From Symbiodinium natans (Eukaryota; Sar; Dinophyceae; Suessiales; Symbiodiniaceae), in contig CAJNDS010002271.1 in assembly GCA_905221605.1 (NCBI GenBank), positions 464,318 through 528,317 on the forward strand: a DNA stretch of 64,000 nt, in the 5' to 3' direction. Positions 54,401 to 64,000 of this stretch are shown here, piece after piece. The notes below the pieces were generated by a model. That model had not been told where the DNA came from, did not search any database, and worked only from the letters and a program-made list of their open reading frames with translations. Position 1 is the stretch's first letter. Every line of letters begins with the position of its first letter. The translations under genes were made by a program, and so were the position numbers.

Positions 54401-57400
54401 CTACCAAAGCCCTCAAAGCCCTCTTTGAACATCCGAAACCCTATTGAGATAACTTTCGAGATGCCTCAGAAGAGCCTGGAGACGCCACGCGCCCCACTGC
54501 AGGTCTGTGCCAAAAGTGACCAGCCATACATCCTGAAGGGATGCGAGAAGAAGATGTGCCAAAGCCCGGATGACACGACCGGCTACACCCTGAATCTTGG
54601 ACCAAACCTACAGGGAAGCCGCCCATGGGAGCCCTCCCCCCCCATTCTTGAACTGAGACAAAAGGAATAAACGGGTGTTAAAAAGTGTCATAAACAAAGT
54701 GTTGCTCCGAGGACTGAGACCGATGCTTCCATCGTCTCCTTCGAAGTCAAGGCTGCCTGCGCCGAGTACTATCACGGCGCAGACCCCGAGGTCGTGGTGT
54801 GCGCGGATCACGGGAAGAAGCCGCCCGGCTTTCAAAGAGGCATATGCCACAGTTTTAATACAGTAGCTCTACGGTTCACAGCTGTTCTGGCCCAGAAAAT
54901 CTTGGCTCTGAGGTTTTCGCTCAGCGGTTGCGAGGCTGACCTGTGCAGATCTCCCTTTGACACGACAGGGTACACGGTGACAGAATCAAAGCTTAGTCGC
55001 AAGGGCTTTGCAGTCACAGCCAAGTGTGCCAACGGCTACGCGGGCACTGCTGAAGTTGCAGCATGCACTGAGCACGACATGGCATACACCGTAAGTGGCT
55101 GCTCAGAGACAACCACAACAACTTCGACAACCACCACCACAACGACGACGACCAAGACCACCACGTCAACTTCTACGACCACCATCACATCAACATCAAC
55201 GGTAACGACCACGATCACAAGCACAACGACAAGCACAAGTACGACAACGGAAACGACCACGACTACAATCACGAGCACTATCACAACGACGACAACTTCT
55301 ACAATCACAACCACATTAACTTCCACGAGCACTTCCACAATCACCAGTACAACTACTTCAACGTCAACAACTACGTCAACTCAGACGAGCACAACAACTG
55401 AGACAACCACGTCAACCAGCACGATCACGACGACAATCACCTCCACCTCCACTTCGACAACCACTGCAACGACCACCAGCACAACAACTACTACAATCAC
55501 ATCTACCACTACAGTTACTAGCACAACCACCACCACTACATCGACGAGCACAACAACCACCAGCACTACCACAACAACAACCATCACCTCCACTACTACC
55601 ACTACGACGAGCACCACCACCGTGACAACCACCACTGTCACCACCACAAGCACCACCACCGAAACTACTACCAGCACATCGACAACTACCAGCACTACAA
55701 CCACCTCAACTTCAACTATCACCAGCACCACCACCATCACAAGCACCGTAACAAGCACCACAACAACTACTACGTCAACAAGCACAAGCACAAGCACCAC
55801 ATCGACCAGCACAACCACTACGACCACCAGCACCTCCACATCCACGACGACCACGACGACCAGCACCATCACTTCGACAACGACGACGAGCACCTCAACC
55901 ACCACGACAACCACATCAACAAGCACCAGCACCATTACTACGACGACGACCTCGACTCAGACTTCGACCAGTACGAGCACCACGACATCCACCAGCACCA
56001 GTACCACGACTGTCGCGGAGCCCCTCTGAAAGTTCAAACTTGCTTCCCTTCGGAGGGCCGATTATGTAGGCACTTTGTGCTTCTGCCTCCCTGAGACGAT
56101 CTTAGAGCACACCACAAAAAGGAACAAGAGGAAGTCCTAGCTCCCCTTTGCACGCGGCTCTTAGCTCTTGTGTATCTTTCACGAGGGTTTCGGGTCGACA
56201 GCCATGCTCGGCAGGAGCTTTGCGTTGCTCCAGTCTCAGACGGAGTCTTGCCTCAAGATGTTCATGATGCGGGGGCATGTGATTTCATGGCCTTAGCTCT
56301 CTTTTCAAGCGGCTGGGGCCTTCCCAAGGCGGGCAGCCCGACCGAGTGGGGCCTTCCTAGCGGTGGGGTATGAAGTTCTTCGATGTGTTCACCAAGCGAT
56401 GTGTTAGGGACCGATTTTAGGTTACTTCGGTCATTTCTGAGGACTGTGGCTCATTCGGATTCTTTATTGACGTATGTTGACTTGAACTGTGGAGACATCA
56501 CAACCTCATGGACTTGTCAGGGATGTTGTGTCGACAAGCGGACTCAGCTTCGTGCACCCTCACGCAATCTGAAAATCTCTTTCGTGCCCCGAGGCGTAAA
56601 TTTCTCAGCAACAGTACCATTCACAGTATCCTTGATGGCTAAGGATATGAGATTGATGAGAAGAATCTCTACATCTTGTCCTTTGATGTGACTGCGAAGC
56701 TGCTCGGACTTCATGTGGGGAGGGGTGTAAGGAGCCATAAACACGCATCTGACGAAAGCCCTCAAAAAACCCAGCGAAGCTCTTAATGCTGGGTTGCGGG
56801 ATTCGCGCCCTCCGCAGTAGTGGAAGGCCAGATGTTGTGCTGCAGCACACTGCATGCTCCCTACGTGAGTCCCTGCGCATCCAGAATTAGACGCAAGGTG
56901 CTCGCGCTGGCCAATGAAGCCCATATTGGGGAAACCCCGGAACACGTCCACGGGAAGCATGGAGTGACGAAGCCATACAAAGCCATACAAAGCTCAAGGT
57001 GCGCTGACGGCTACGATGGCACAGCAACAGTGGAGGCATGCAAAGCCAACAAGGACTGCCGCCGTTGGGGTTTGGGATTTCTCTGATTCCTCCGACACTT
57101 CGCTGCTCCTCCTCCTGCTGCGCCTCTTCCCTTATCCTGTGCTCTTTTCAGCGTACATGTCGTTCTCCCAAGCCCGCCTGGCCTTTTCTGGACCCGAACT
57201 TTATCTGACCCTCTGCAGACTGGAGGGTACAGCAAAAAGCAGAGTACAGATTTCTTGATTGCAACTTTCCTGTCACCCTTTCTGACTTCTAGGATGTCCG
57301 AGAATTGATGACCCCGGGTTCAATCCTGCCTGCCTTGTGCACTTTGAGACTTTCTGAAACTGTGGATAAATGAATGTTGGATGCTGATGAGTGTCACTCC

Positions 57401-60400
57401 CGCCCCCCCCTGTAACGCAATCCCCGCCTTTGGTGTGAGGGGGCGTGCGGGACTGGGGGGGGGTTCTAGACAACAACTCTATGCAAACGCCTCGCCGAAA
57501 TTTCGCGTCACCCAATTCATTTTGCGGAATTCCGGGGGGGGGAGGTCTCGTCAAGCTAATCCTGCCTCGCCTCCTCGCCTCCTCGTCTGCTCGGTCTCGG
57601 GCACTCCACCAACGAAGCCCGCCGAGCCTCCGGAGTGCCTGCGGAGAGCAAAGTATCCGCAATTGCCTGTCTGAACAGCTGATTGTGTTCTTGCATCTTG
57701 TTGATTTCAGCAGCTTAGTTGTAAACGCTTGCGCGCGCCGCCTCGGCAGCCGGGCCGGCCCCAGGACAGGAAAGGAGGAAAGAGGGTTACGCAAAAAGGG
57801 GAGGGGGGGGGGGTTGGGGGGCTGGGGGGGGGGGGGGGGTTTGAGGCACTCTCTTGGAGCCACCGACGGCGACGGCATCGGTTTGCAGCAGCTCCTCCAA
57901 GCGATTGGGGGGGGGGTCCCACAGGGGGGGGGGGGAGGGGTCATATCACAAAATTTTGCATGGCAGGAAGGGTTGGGTTAGGGGGAAGGAGGCCCGATCC
58001 GGGTCTGCTTCTCGGCAGGAAGCCGAGGCGAATTTGTTGCTGATGCTTAGTTGTTGCTGATGGGTCGCCCTGTTACATCATGTTTGGAGAGAGCGTTACT
58101 GGAGAGCCGCGGGCATTGAGGAGAAGTACGTCCTCAGCGGCTGCCAGGCCATTCGCCACTGCCTGGCCCCGGCTGCTTGCTTGAGTCTTCATTGTCAGGG
58201 CATGCAAATTCGTGCGGCGTTGTTCTTTGGGGGTCTAGGATTGCCTCTGCACGAAAAGCGGTGAAACCGAGAGGCTTCATCTGAAGGCTACACGGTCAAT
58301 GAGAACAACCTGAGAATCAGCCTCTTCGATGTGGTGGCTGCGTGTGCAGAGGGCTACGTTGGAACTCCTGCTGTGGAAGCCTGTACTTCTGATGGGGGCT
58401 CCTATGTTCTTTCTGGCTGTGCCTTGGACCCTTTCTGCTTGGCCCCGACGACCTCCGCGGGATACAAGGTGACCGAGACAAATCTACGCAAGAGTTTGTT
58501 TGACGTCGCCGTCGAGTGTAAGGAAGGCTACGTTGGACAGGCAACTGCGACTGCTTGTACGAAAAACGGAGAGAACTACGAGCTGACCGGCTGTGAGTTG
58601 GACCCCGTGTGCTTGGCCCCTTCGGATGTGGAGGGCTACAAGGTGACAGAGTCCCATCTCAGTGTTAGCAAGTTCCAGGTGGATGCGGAGTGTGCAGAAG
58701 GGTTTTTCGGAACAGCATCTGTAACGGCATGCACATCAAATGGGGAGCATTTCTCGATCTCTGGATGTGAGCTGGATCCGCTCTGCATGACTCCCACAAG
58801 TCTCAAGGGCTATAAGGTCACGGAGGCAAACCTTCTTCAGAGCGTTTTCGATGTCACTGCCGAATGTGCAGTCGGGTACCTGGGTACTGCCACTGTGGCC
58901 GCATGCTCTGCAGACGGGGAAGCATTCACACTTTCCGGCTGCGAGAAAGACAAGCTTTGCGTTGCGCCCAGTGATGTTACCGGCTATGATGTGACGGAAG
59001 TTGCCCTTCTGGAAAGCAAGTTCGATGTCACGGTAAAGTGTGCACCCGGCTATCTGGGTACTGCTGCAGTGGCAGCTTGCTCTGCAGATGGAGAGGCGTA
59101 CACTTTGTCGGGCTGTGAGAAGGACAAGCTGTGCAGCGCACCGAGTGATGCTACTGGCTACACGGTGACAGAAGTTGCTCTTGCGGGAAGCAAGTTCGAT
59201 GTGACTGCTGAATGCGCAGTCGGGTACCTGGGTACTGCTGCTGTGGCAGCGTGCACTGCAGACGGGCAAGCATACACACTTTCCGGCTGCGAGAAAGACA
59301 AGCTTTGCGTTGCACCCAGTGATGTTACCGGCTATGATGTGACGGAAGTTGCCCTTCTGGAAAGCAAGTTTGAGGTCACGGTAACATGTGCACCCGGCTA
59401 TCTGGGTACTGCTGCAGTGGCAGCATGCTCTGCAGATGGAGAGGCGTACACTTTGTCGGGCTGTGAGAAGGACAAGCTGTGCAGCGCACCGAGTGATGCT
59501 ACTGGCTACACGGTGACAGAAGTTGCTCTTGCGGGAAGCAAGTTCGATGTGACTGCCGAATGCGCAGTCGGGTACCTGGGTACTGCTGCTGTGGCAGCGT
59601 GCACTGCAGACGGGCAAGCATACACACTTTCCGGCTGCGAGAAAGACAAGCTTTGCGTTGCACCCAGTGATGTTACCGGCTATGATGTGACGGAAGTTGC
59701 TCTTCTGGAAAGCAAGTTTGAGGTCACGGTAAAATGTGCACCCGGCTATCTGGGTACTGCTGCAGCGGCAGCATGCTCTGCAGATGGAGAAGCGTACACT
59801 TTGTCGGGCTGTGAGAAGGACAAGCTGTGCAGCGCACCGAGTGATGCTACTGGCTACATGGTGACAGAAGTTGCTCTTGCGGGAAGCAAGTTCGATGTGA
59901 CTGCCGAATGCGCAGTCGGGTACCTGGGTACGGCCGATGTGGCAGCATGTTCTGCAGACGGGCAAGCATACACACTTTCCGGTTGCGAGAAAGACAAGCT
60001 TTGCATTGCACCCAGTGATGTTACCGGCTATGAGGTGACAGAAGTTGCCCTTCTGGAAAGCAAGTTTGATGTCACGGTTAAGTGTGCACCCGGCTATCTG
60101 GGTACTGCTGCAGTGGCAGCATGCTCTGCAGATGGAGAGGCATACACTTTGTCGGGCTGTGAGAAGGACAAGCTGTGCAGCGCACCGAGTGATGCTACAG
60201 GCTACACGGTGACAGAAGTTGCTCTTGCGGGAAGCAAGTTCGATGTGACTGCCGAATGCGCAGTCGGGTACCTGGGTACTGCCGATGTGGCAGCATGTTC
60301 TGCAGACGGGCAAGCATACACACTTTCCGGCTGCGAGAAAGACAACCTTTGCGTTGCACCCAGTGATGTTACCGGCTATGAGGTGACAGAAGTTGCCCTT

Positions 60401-61390
60401 CTGGAAAGCAAGTTTGATGTCACAGTAAAGTGTGCAACCGGCTATGTGGGTACTGCTGCAGTGGCAGCATGTTCTGCAGACGGGCAAGCATACACACTTT
60501 CCGGCTGCGAGAAAGACAAGCTTTGCGTTGCGCCCAGTGATGTTACCGGCTATGATGTGACGGAAGTTGCCCTTCTGGAAAGCAAGTTTGATGTCACGGT
60601 AAAATGTGCAGCCGGATATCTGGGTACTGCTGCAGTGGCAGCATGCTCTGCAGATGGAGAGGCGTACACTTTGTCGGGCTGTGAGAAGGACAAGCTGTGC
60701 AACGCACCGAGCGATGCTACTGGCTACATGGTGACAGAAGTTGCTCTTGCGGGAAGCAAGTTCGATGTGACTGCTGAATGTGCAGCCGGGTACATGGGTA
60801 CTGCCGCTGTGGCAGCGTGTGCTGCAGACGGGCAGGCATACACACTTTCCGGCTGTGATAAGGACAGGATGTGTATCGCGCCCAGTGATGCGACGGGCTA
60901 CAAGGTGACGGAGGTTGTGCTGTCAGGAAGCAAGTTCGACGTGACTGCCGAATGTGCAACTGGCTATGTGGGTACCGTCTCTGTGGCGGTGTGCTCCGCC
61001 GACGGAGCAGCATACACCCTGTCGGGCTGTGAGAAGGAGAAGCTTTGTGTATCACCATCGGATGCGAAGGCATACGTGGTCACTGAGACTGTCCTGGCAG
61101 CAAGCATGTTTGACGTCACCGCCAAGTGTGCCGAAGGCTATGTCGGAACCGCCAGCGCAAGTGCATGCTCCTCTGATGGAAAAGCGTACACGCTGTCTGG
61201 CTGCGAAAAGGAAGTCTACTGTGTGGCCCCCATGGATTCTACGGGTTACCAAGTGAACGAGATTTCACTTGCAAAGAGCAAGTTCGACGTGAAGGTTTCT
61301 TGTGCAAGTGGCTTCTCTGGCACAGCCAGTGTAGCTCCATGTTCCAAAGATGGCACGAACTATGCACTGAGTGGGTGCAGCAAGCGCTAG
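51457..61390 (+). CDS. giant secreted/surface protein with CCP/sushi-like modules and Thr-rich linkers
   Basis: Many exons on one strand share a 58-residue module: C, (A/S)PSD, GY.VTE, about 8 residues, FDV, C, (x)GY.GTA, C, Y.LSGC. Four cysteines with this spacing resemble CCP/sushi domains (C1-C3, C2-C4 bonds). Module pieces: 53086-53200 (FCVRPDNVDGYLLTEHSL), 53266-53350 (LCHQGYKGAPSVKDC), ~53500-53540, ~53720-53815, 54075-54149, 54299-54349, 54503-54600, 54725-54818, 54912-55100, 56999 to ~57055, 58121-58171, 58274-61390. N-terminal, module-free exons likely lie at ~51457-51540 (TYLQDLELEHKRLLVVKVKA), 51641-51735, 52112-52210, ~52375-52460 and 52508-52665. Known role of CCP domains: extracellular protein or glycan binding. 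The intron 58172-58273 is GC...AG and joins CLAP to ASSEGY in frame. Start and exon count are unresolved; two neighbouring genes are possible. Confidence 0.72.
53822..54070 (+). other. threonine-rich mucin-like segment 1
   Basis: About 80 codons of ACN with occasional AGC/TCC (Thr/Ser) follow directly on a module end (PYSVSGCKA) and lead into the next module start (VVAYCSAFSEKE). Codon third positions vary (ACA, ACC, ACG, ACT), so this is protein-level low complexity and not a pure microsatellite. Such segments are usually O-glycosylated and extended. The antisense Val-rich ORF is a shadow. Confidence 0.8.
55102..56005 (+). other. threonine-rich mucin-like segment 2
   Basis: About 300 codons of Thr with scattered Ser and few Ile, Val, Glu and Gln, continuing in frame from a complete module (MAYTVSGCSE). 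The frame ends TTTVAEPL at a stop at 56027-56029, unless a donor is used just before. Third-position variation with strict Thr/Ser content indicates selection for the protein. Confidence 0.8.
56030..58120. other. intronic/low-complexity stretch within the CCP gene
   Basis: Only one clear module fragment lies here (56999 to ~57055, RCADGYDGTATVEACKA). The rest has no coding likeness. Whether the Thr-rich exon ends with its in-frame stop at 56027 or is spliced across this region decides whether 51-56 kb and 57-61 kb are one gene or two. Confidence 0.5.
57798..57940. repeat. long G runs
   Basis: Runs of 8-17 G broken by TT, CT or A occur at 57798-57839, with further runs at 57908-57940 and smaller ones from 57456. 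They are potential G-quadruplex DNA inside the proposed intron region. Gly-rich ORFs across them are artefacts. Confidence 0.85.
58274..61390 (+). CDS. terminal exon of the CCP-module gene: 18 modules
   Basis: One exon of 3117 bases encodes 18 modules, the first lacking its first cysteine, which is on the exon 58121-58171. It begins ASSEGYTVNENNL after a GAG acceptor and ends YALSGCSKR at TAG 61388-61390. Modules 1-4 and 16-18 are diverged. Modules 5-15 are nearly identical, alternating CVAPSDVTGYDVTEVALLES with CSAPSDATGYTVTEVALAGS. No membrane segment or GPI-type tail follows the last module. The protein is therefore secreted, or held by another part. A 583-codon minus ORF here is a shadow of the repeat. 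Confidence 0.9.
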   Translation, partial: ASSEGYTVNENNLRISLFDVVAACAEGYVGTPAVEACTSDGGSYVLSGCALDPFCLAPTTSAGYKVTETNLRKSLFDVAVECKEGYVGQATATACTKNGENYELTGCELDPVCLAPSDVEGYKVTESHLSVSKFQVDAECAEGFFGTASVTACTSNGEHFSISGCELDPLCMTPTSLKGYKVTEANLLQSVFDVTAECAVGYLGTATVAACSADGEAFTLSGCEKDKLCVAPSDVTGYDVTEVALLESKFDVTVKCAPGYLGTAAVAACSADGEAYTLSGCEKDKLCSAPSDATGYTVTEVALAGSKFDVTAECAVGYLGTAAVAACTADGQAYTLSGCEKDKLCVAPSDVTGYDVTEVALLESKFEVTVTCAPGYLGTAAVAACSADGEAYTLSGCEKDKLCSAPSDATGYTVTEVALAGSKFDVTAECAVGYLGTAAVAACTADGQAYTLSGCEKDKLCVAPSDVTGYDVTEVALLESKFEVTVKCAPGYLGTAAAAACSADGEAYTLSGCEKDKLCSAPSDATGYMVTEVALAGSKFDVTAECAVGYLGTADVAACSADGQAYTLSGCEKDKLCIAPSDVTGYEVTEVALLESKFDVTVKCAPGYLGTAAVAACSADGEAYTLSGCEKDKLCSAPSDATGYTVTEVALAGSKFDVTAECAVGYLGTADVAACSADGQAYTLSGCEKDNLCVAPSDVTGYEVTEVALLESKFDVTVKCATGYVGTAAVAACSADGQAYTLSGCEKDKLCVAPSDVTGYDVTEVALLESKFDVTVKCAAGYLGTAAVAACSADGEAYTLSGCEKDKLCNAPSDATGYMVTEVALAGSKFDVTAECAAGYMGTAAVAACAADGQAYTLSGCDKDRMCIAPSDATGYKVTEVVLSGSKFDVTAECATGYVGTVSVAVCSADGAAYTLSGCEKEKLCVSPSDAKAYVVTETVLAASMFDVTAKCAEGYVGTASASACSSDGKAYTLSGCEKEVYCVAPMDSTGYQVNEISLAKSKFDVKVSCASGFSGTASVAPCSKDGTNYALSGCSKR
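58950..60890 (+). repeat. 348-bp higher-order repeat (two 174-bp modules)
   Basis: The module period is 174 bases (58 codons), but the closest DNA copies are 348 apart: AAGCTTTGCGTTGC at about 58953 and 59301, with related sites near 59649, 59997 and 60345, and one extra single step to ~60519. Within a pair the two modules differ at many codons; between pairs only a few bases differ. This is a recent expansion of a two-module unit. Confidence 0.9.
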
Positions 61391-64000
61391 AGATCGCTAG
61401 AGCCGCTGGAATGAACTGATTCCGCAGTTTCACCCGAATGACAGTTCTCGGCATCGATCGAAAGTGAGTCTTGCAGCTGTACTTGAGTCACTTGAGAGCC
61501 GTGGAACAAACGACATGGATTGCATCCAGAAATCGTAGTGGCACTTCAACCTCCGCTTATAGAGCGGCATCGTTCAGCACAGTGGCACAGTGTGCAACTT
61601 CGGAGCCATTTGGGTCCGACAGCCCTGCTGACATCACCACGTTTGTCCGTCTAGTTGTTCGCTCTGGAGGCTGGTAGGGACATGAATCTTGTGAGCATGG
61701 AGCTCCAGCCGTCCCAGTGGCATGTCAGGTCATGATTTTCAGTCTTCTCTGCTTTGGCGGTGGGATCGTCCTGGGCAGCCATTTTTCTGAGAGGATTCAG
61801 CCGGGTCCTGAGAGCAAAAAAGGCAGACACTTGTGGCCATCGTGTTGTGGTGCGATTGTCAAATCGAGACCGGTGTACGAAAAGATGTTCTCGAAGGGAT
61901 GCGAGGAGCTGGCCTCGGAACCCCTCTTCTTCGCTGCTTGCGATGACAGGAGAACACTTGTTCCTGTGTAGATTCCATACTCTATTGGAAGGTTTGGTAT
62001 TCTAAAGTCCTCAACAAGACCGAGTCGAACGAGCCGGTGATCCCTTTGGGCACTCGTGTTTCTTTTGTCAGTGTAACTCGCCATCTTAACGGGCCCCAAA
62101 GCATGTCTCCACGTGAAGCCAGGCACCCGCAAGCTGAAAGACGGCGTGAAGTCAGAGGCAATTTGAGCGCTGCGCACCTCCTGTCAGTTGACAGCCGTGT
62201 TGGGCTATCTGACTGCTCTTGACTGCTCTTGCTTCATCTTGTTTCTTCCCATCGGACATCGCAGGTGGTGTGTGACGTGGCAAGGAGTCCATGGAGCTGG
62301 AAAGGTGCGTGTTGAAGCCTCGGAAATGCCAGCAGTTTAGGCCTGAGACCCCTGACACCCCATCGCGAGAGCATGAAATGCAAAGGTACACAGCGACGCA
62401 CCGGAAGGGTTCGTTGAGCTGACGGCTTTTCCTTGCTGAAGACTTGGGGAGGTCCTTAGTCTCTCAGCTCACAGCATCGAGCCCCTCATTGAGTTTTATT
62501 GGGCTTCACGGCCAGATTCCAGACTACCCGCTCAGAAAACCAGCTGCGCATTTTGCCCTTGGCACATTCTGCGCTTAGCGGCTTAGAACAATCATGGGCA
62601 GAATCTTAATGGTCAATGTTGCATGCTTCGTGATCCGGCTCAGACAACCAAACCAGTACCCAGATGTTGCCGAATGCCAGTTGTTAACCCGAGCTTCACT
62701 GAGAACGGAACATGATCCACAGAGTGAGAAGCCAAAGAGTACGAGATATTTGTGTGCACAGAGCTGCAACGATCTCTTGATTCTGTTTCTGCCTTGAAAG
62801 ATGGCCAAAAAGGTGTTGGACTCAGCTGCGACCTGCTTCATGCACGGTGCCCGTTAAGTCCTTCTGCCCAGAGAAGGTGAGGCAAAGCGGCGTCGCAGCG
62901 GGTCTATCCCGAACGCGACTCCTCGCATGCCTAAGCCTAGGCCTGGCCCCTGTGTTTCATGGTTTTCCCCTCGGTTTTTCCCGTGTTATCCGCCCCTTCA
63001 CCCAACGTGCCAGCAGGCTTGGTCCAGCTCGGCAGAGGCTTTGTAGGCCCAGGCAGGGAAACAAAAACCCTGTAGCGCAGAGACTGCCCATGTATCTTCT
63101 CTTTGGGGCCCGTACCTGAGAGGCTGTCGCCAATCGATGTCGACAGCTTTCTTGTCAGTGAGAGGATTTGAGAGTGCAGGTGGCCATGACGCAAGACATG
63201 CCACTTACGCCTGCGCCGCAGTGATCTGTCTACACATGCAACGCAGCCGGATCTGACACCGATACCTTGCATCCCTACACGACATGTATCTTGTATGAAC
63301 CAATTCGCCGCCCTGAGGTTCCTGGGAGAACCGCGCGACTCACTCGCTTCGCCCAGGCTGTCACGAAAGCTTGCTCTTTGGCAGCTGGTTTTGTGCCGGG
63401 TTATCGCAAGTCTTGCTGCGCCTTAAGCCTTAAGGTCCTCGACTTATCGAGGAGTTGTCGGAATTGTAGGTCTTTGGATGCTTGAGCCACTTGTGCGCCC
63501 CCTCCTGCTTTTGTCCGCCGTTCCAGCAGCGCTCCACAGCACCGCAATGCTTTGCCGAAATCTTCTTTTCTGCTCTCCTGGCATGTTTTTCCCTTCAATT
63601 CTTGCGGACCGGTGTGCAGAACGTCAGCGATGGAAACCTGCAAACATCTGCAAACAAAGAGAACATGACAGGCTCAGTACGGTTGGGAGATATTCTGGGA
63701 TTCGAATCCTGACGAAGTACTCAGTGCCATGCCTTCAGAGGGTAGATTGACTCGATGCACAACTTAGAAGCTTCATACGCTCAGGTACGCACATCGGGTC
63801 CGTGCTTGTGAAACGTCTTTGGTAGAAGAGTTCTGTCAGCATTTTTCGGAGGCGCTTGGGAGACGATGCTCGCGATTTCATGGAAACAGATCATGAACAC
63901 AAATCTCCAGCACCTCCCAATGATTTTGAAGAACAAATTCTAAAAGACAAATTTCATGCGCTGTCCCGCTAGGATTTGCGAAGAAACGTTTTGCACAAAC
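61391..64000. other. mostly unassigned, weak exon candidates at 61.8-62.2 kb
   Basis: Between 61805 and 62165 three open pieces look protein-like: KSRPVYEKMFSKGCEELASE (~61862-61921), VLNKTESNEPVIPLGTRVSF (~62008-62067) and CLHVKPGTRKLKDGVKSE (~62105-62160). They are preceded by AG but I could not fix their donors. They may be the start of another gene on the + strand. The rest (62200-64000) shows no motif, repeat or RNA gene. Confidence 0.35.

Noticed and set aside
53751-55935. Val-rich minus-strand ORFs (130, 102 and 184 codons)
   Set aside because: They are the antisense of the ACN threonine codons, which stays open automatically.
58736-60487. 583-codon minus-strand ORF
   Set aside because: It is a shadow of the 174-bp module repeat; a stop-free antisense unit stays stop-free in every copy.

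Overview
The window looks like nuclear DNA of a dinoflagellate, probably of the Symbiodiniaceae/Suessiales type. This is an inference. What the sequence shows is: protein-coding DNA in many short exons; introns that mostly begin with GC rather than GT and are followed by a G after the AG; a Ty1/copia polyprotein; kilobases of simple repeats and minisatellites; TTTAGGG-type telomeric fragments; and no bacterial operon structure. Every gene I can support lies on the + strand.

Layout. 1-4.8 kb is the 3' part of a copia element: integrase, reverse transcriptase, frameshifted RNase H, an extra third ORF and a probable 3' LTR. It sits in a TTTAAGCCCCC-type minisatellite. 4.8-6.8 kb is a stack of minisatellites plus G-run/C-run hairpin repeats. 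6.8-22 kb has no gene I recognise. It holds a LINE-like reverse transcriptase remnant (minus strand, ~10.1-10.4 kb), a ~270-bp tandem array, an 884-bp tandem duplication with one partial-exon-like ORF, and a long TGTGTC microsatellite. 22.2-23.2 kb holds weak candidate exons. 26.2-28.7 kb is a four-copy 625-bp satellite that carries a fragment resembling Ty3/gypsy integrase. 29.9-34.2 kb is an ~86-bp minisatellite field with a 1.2-kb near-perfect duplication and inverted flanking repeats.

The gene-rich half starts near 38.9 kb. 38949-40220 is a seven-exon gene for a single RRM protein closely matching the RRM of cyclophilin E (PPIE/Cyp33), but without the cyclophilin domain. 40402 to ~43.4 kb is a multi-exon protein with a signal anchor and a C-terminal half that looks like a glycosyltransferase. 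45.7-48.3 kb holds short exons with membrane segments, function unknown. 48.9-49.9 kb is a GAAA microsatellite and more hairpin repeats. ~51.4-61.4 kb is a very large gene for a secreted or surface protein with cysteine-rich CCP/sushi-like 58-residue modules and two threonine-rich mucin-like stretches. Its last exon alone encodes 18 modules, expanded as a two-module higher-order repeat. 61.4-64 kb has only weak exon candidates.

The genes do not form a pathway. RRM and glycosyltransferase genes are packed head to tail about 200 bp apart, as is common for dinoflagellate genes transcribed in one direction. Exon borders were read by eye from frame continuity, AG acceptors and family alignment from memory, and need RNA evidence.
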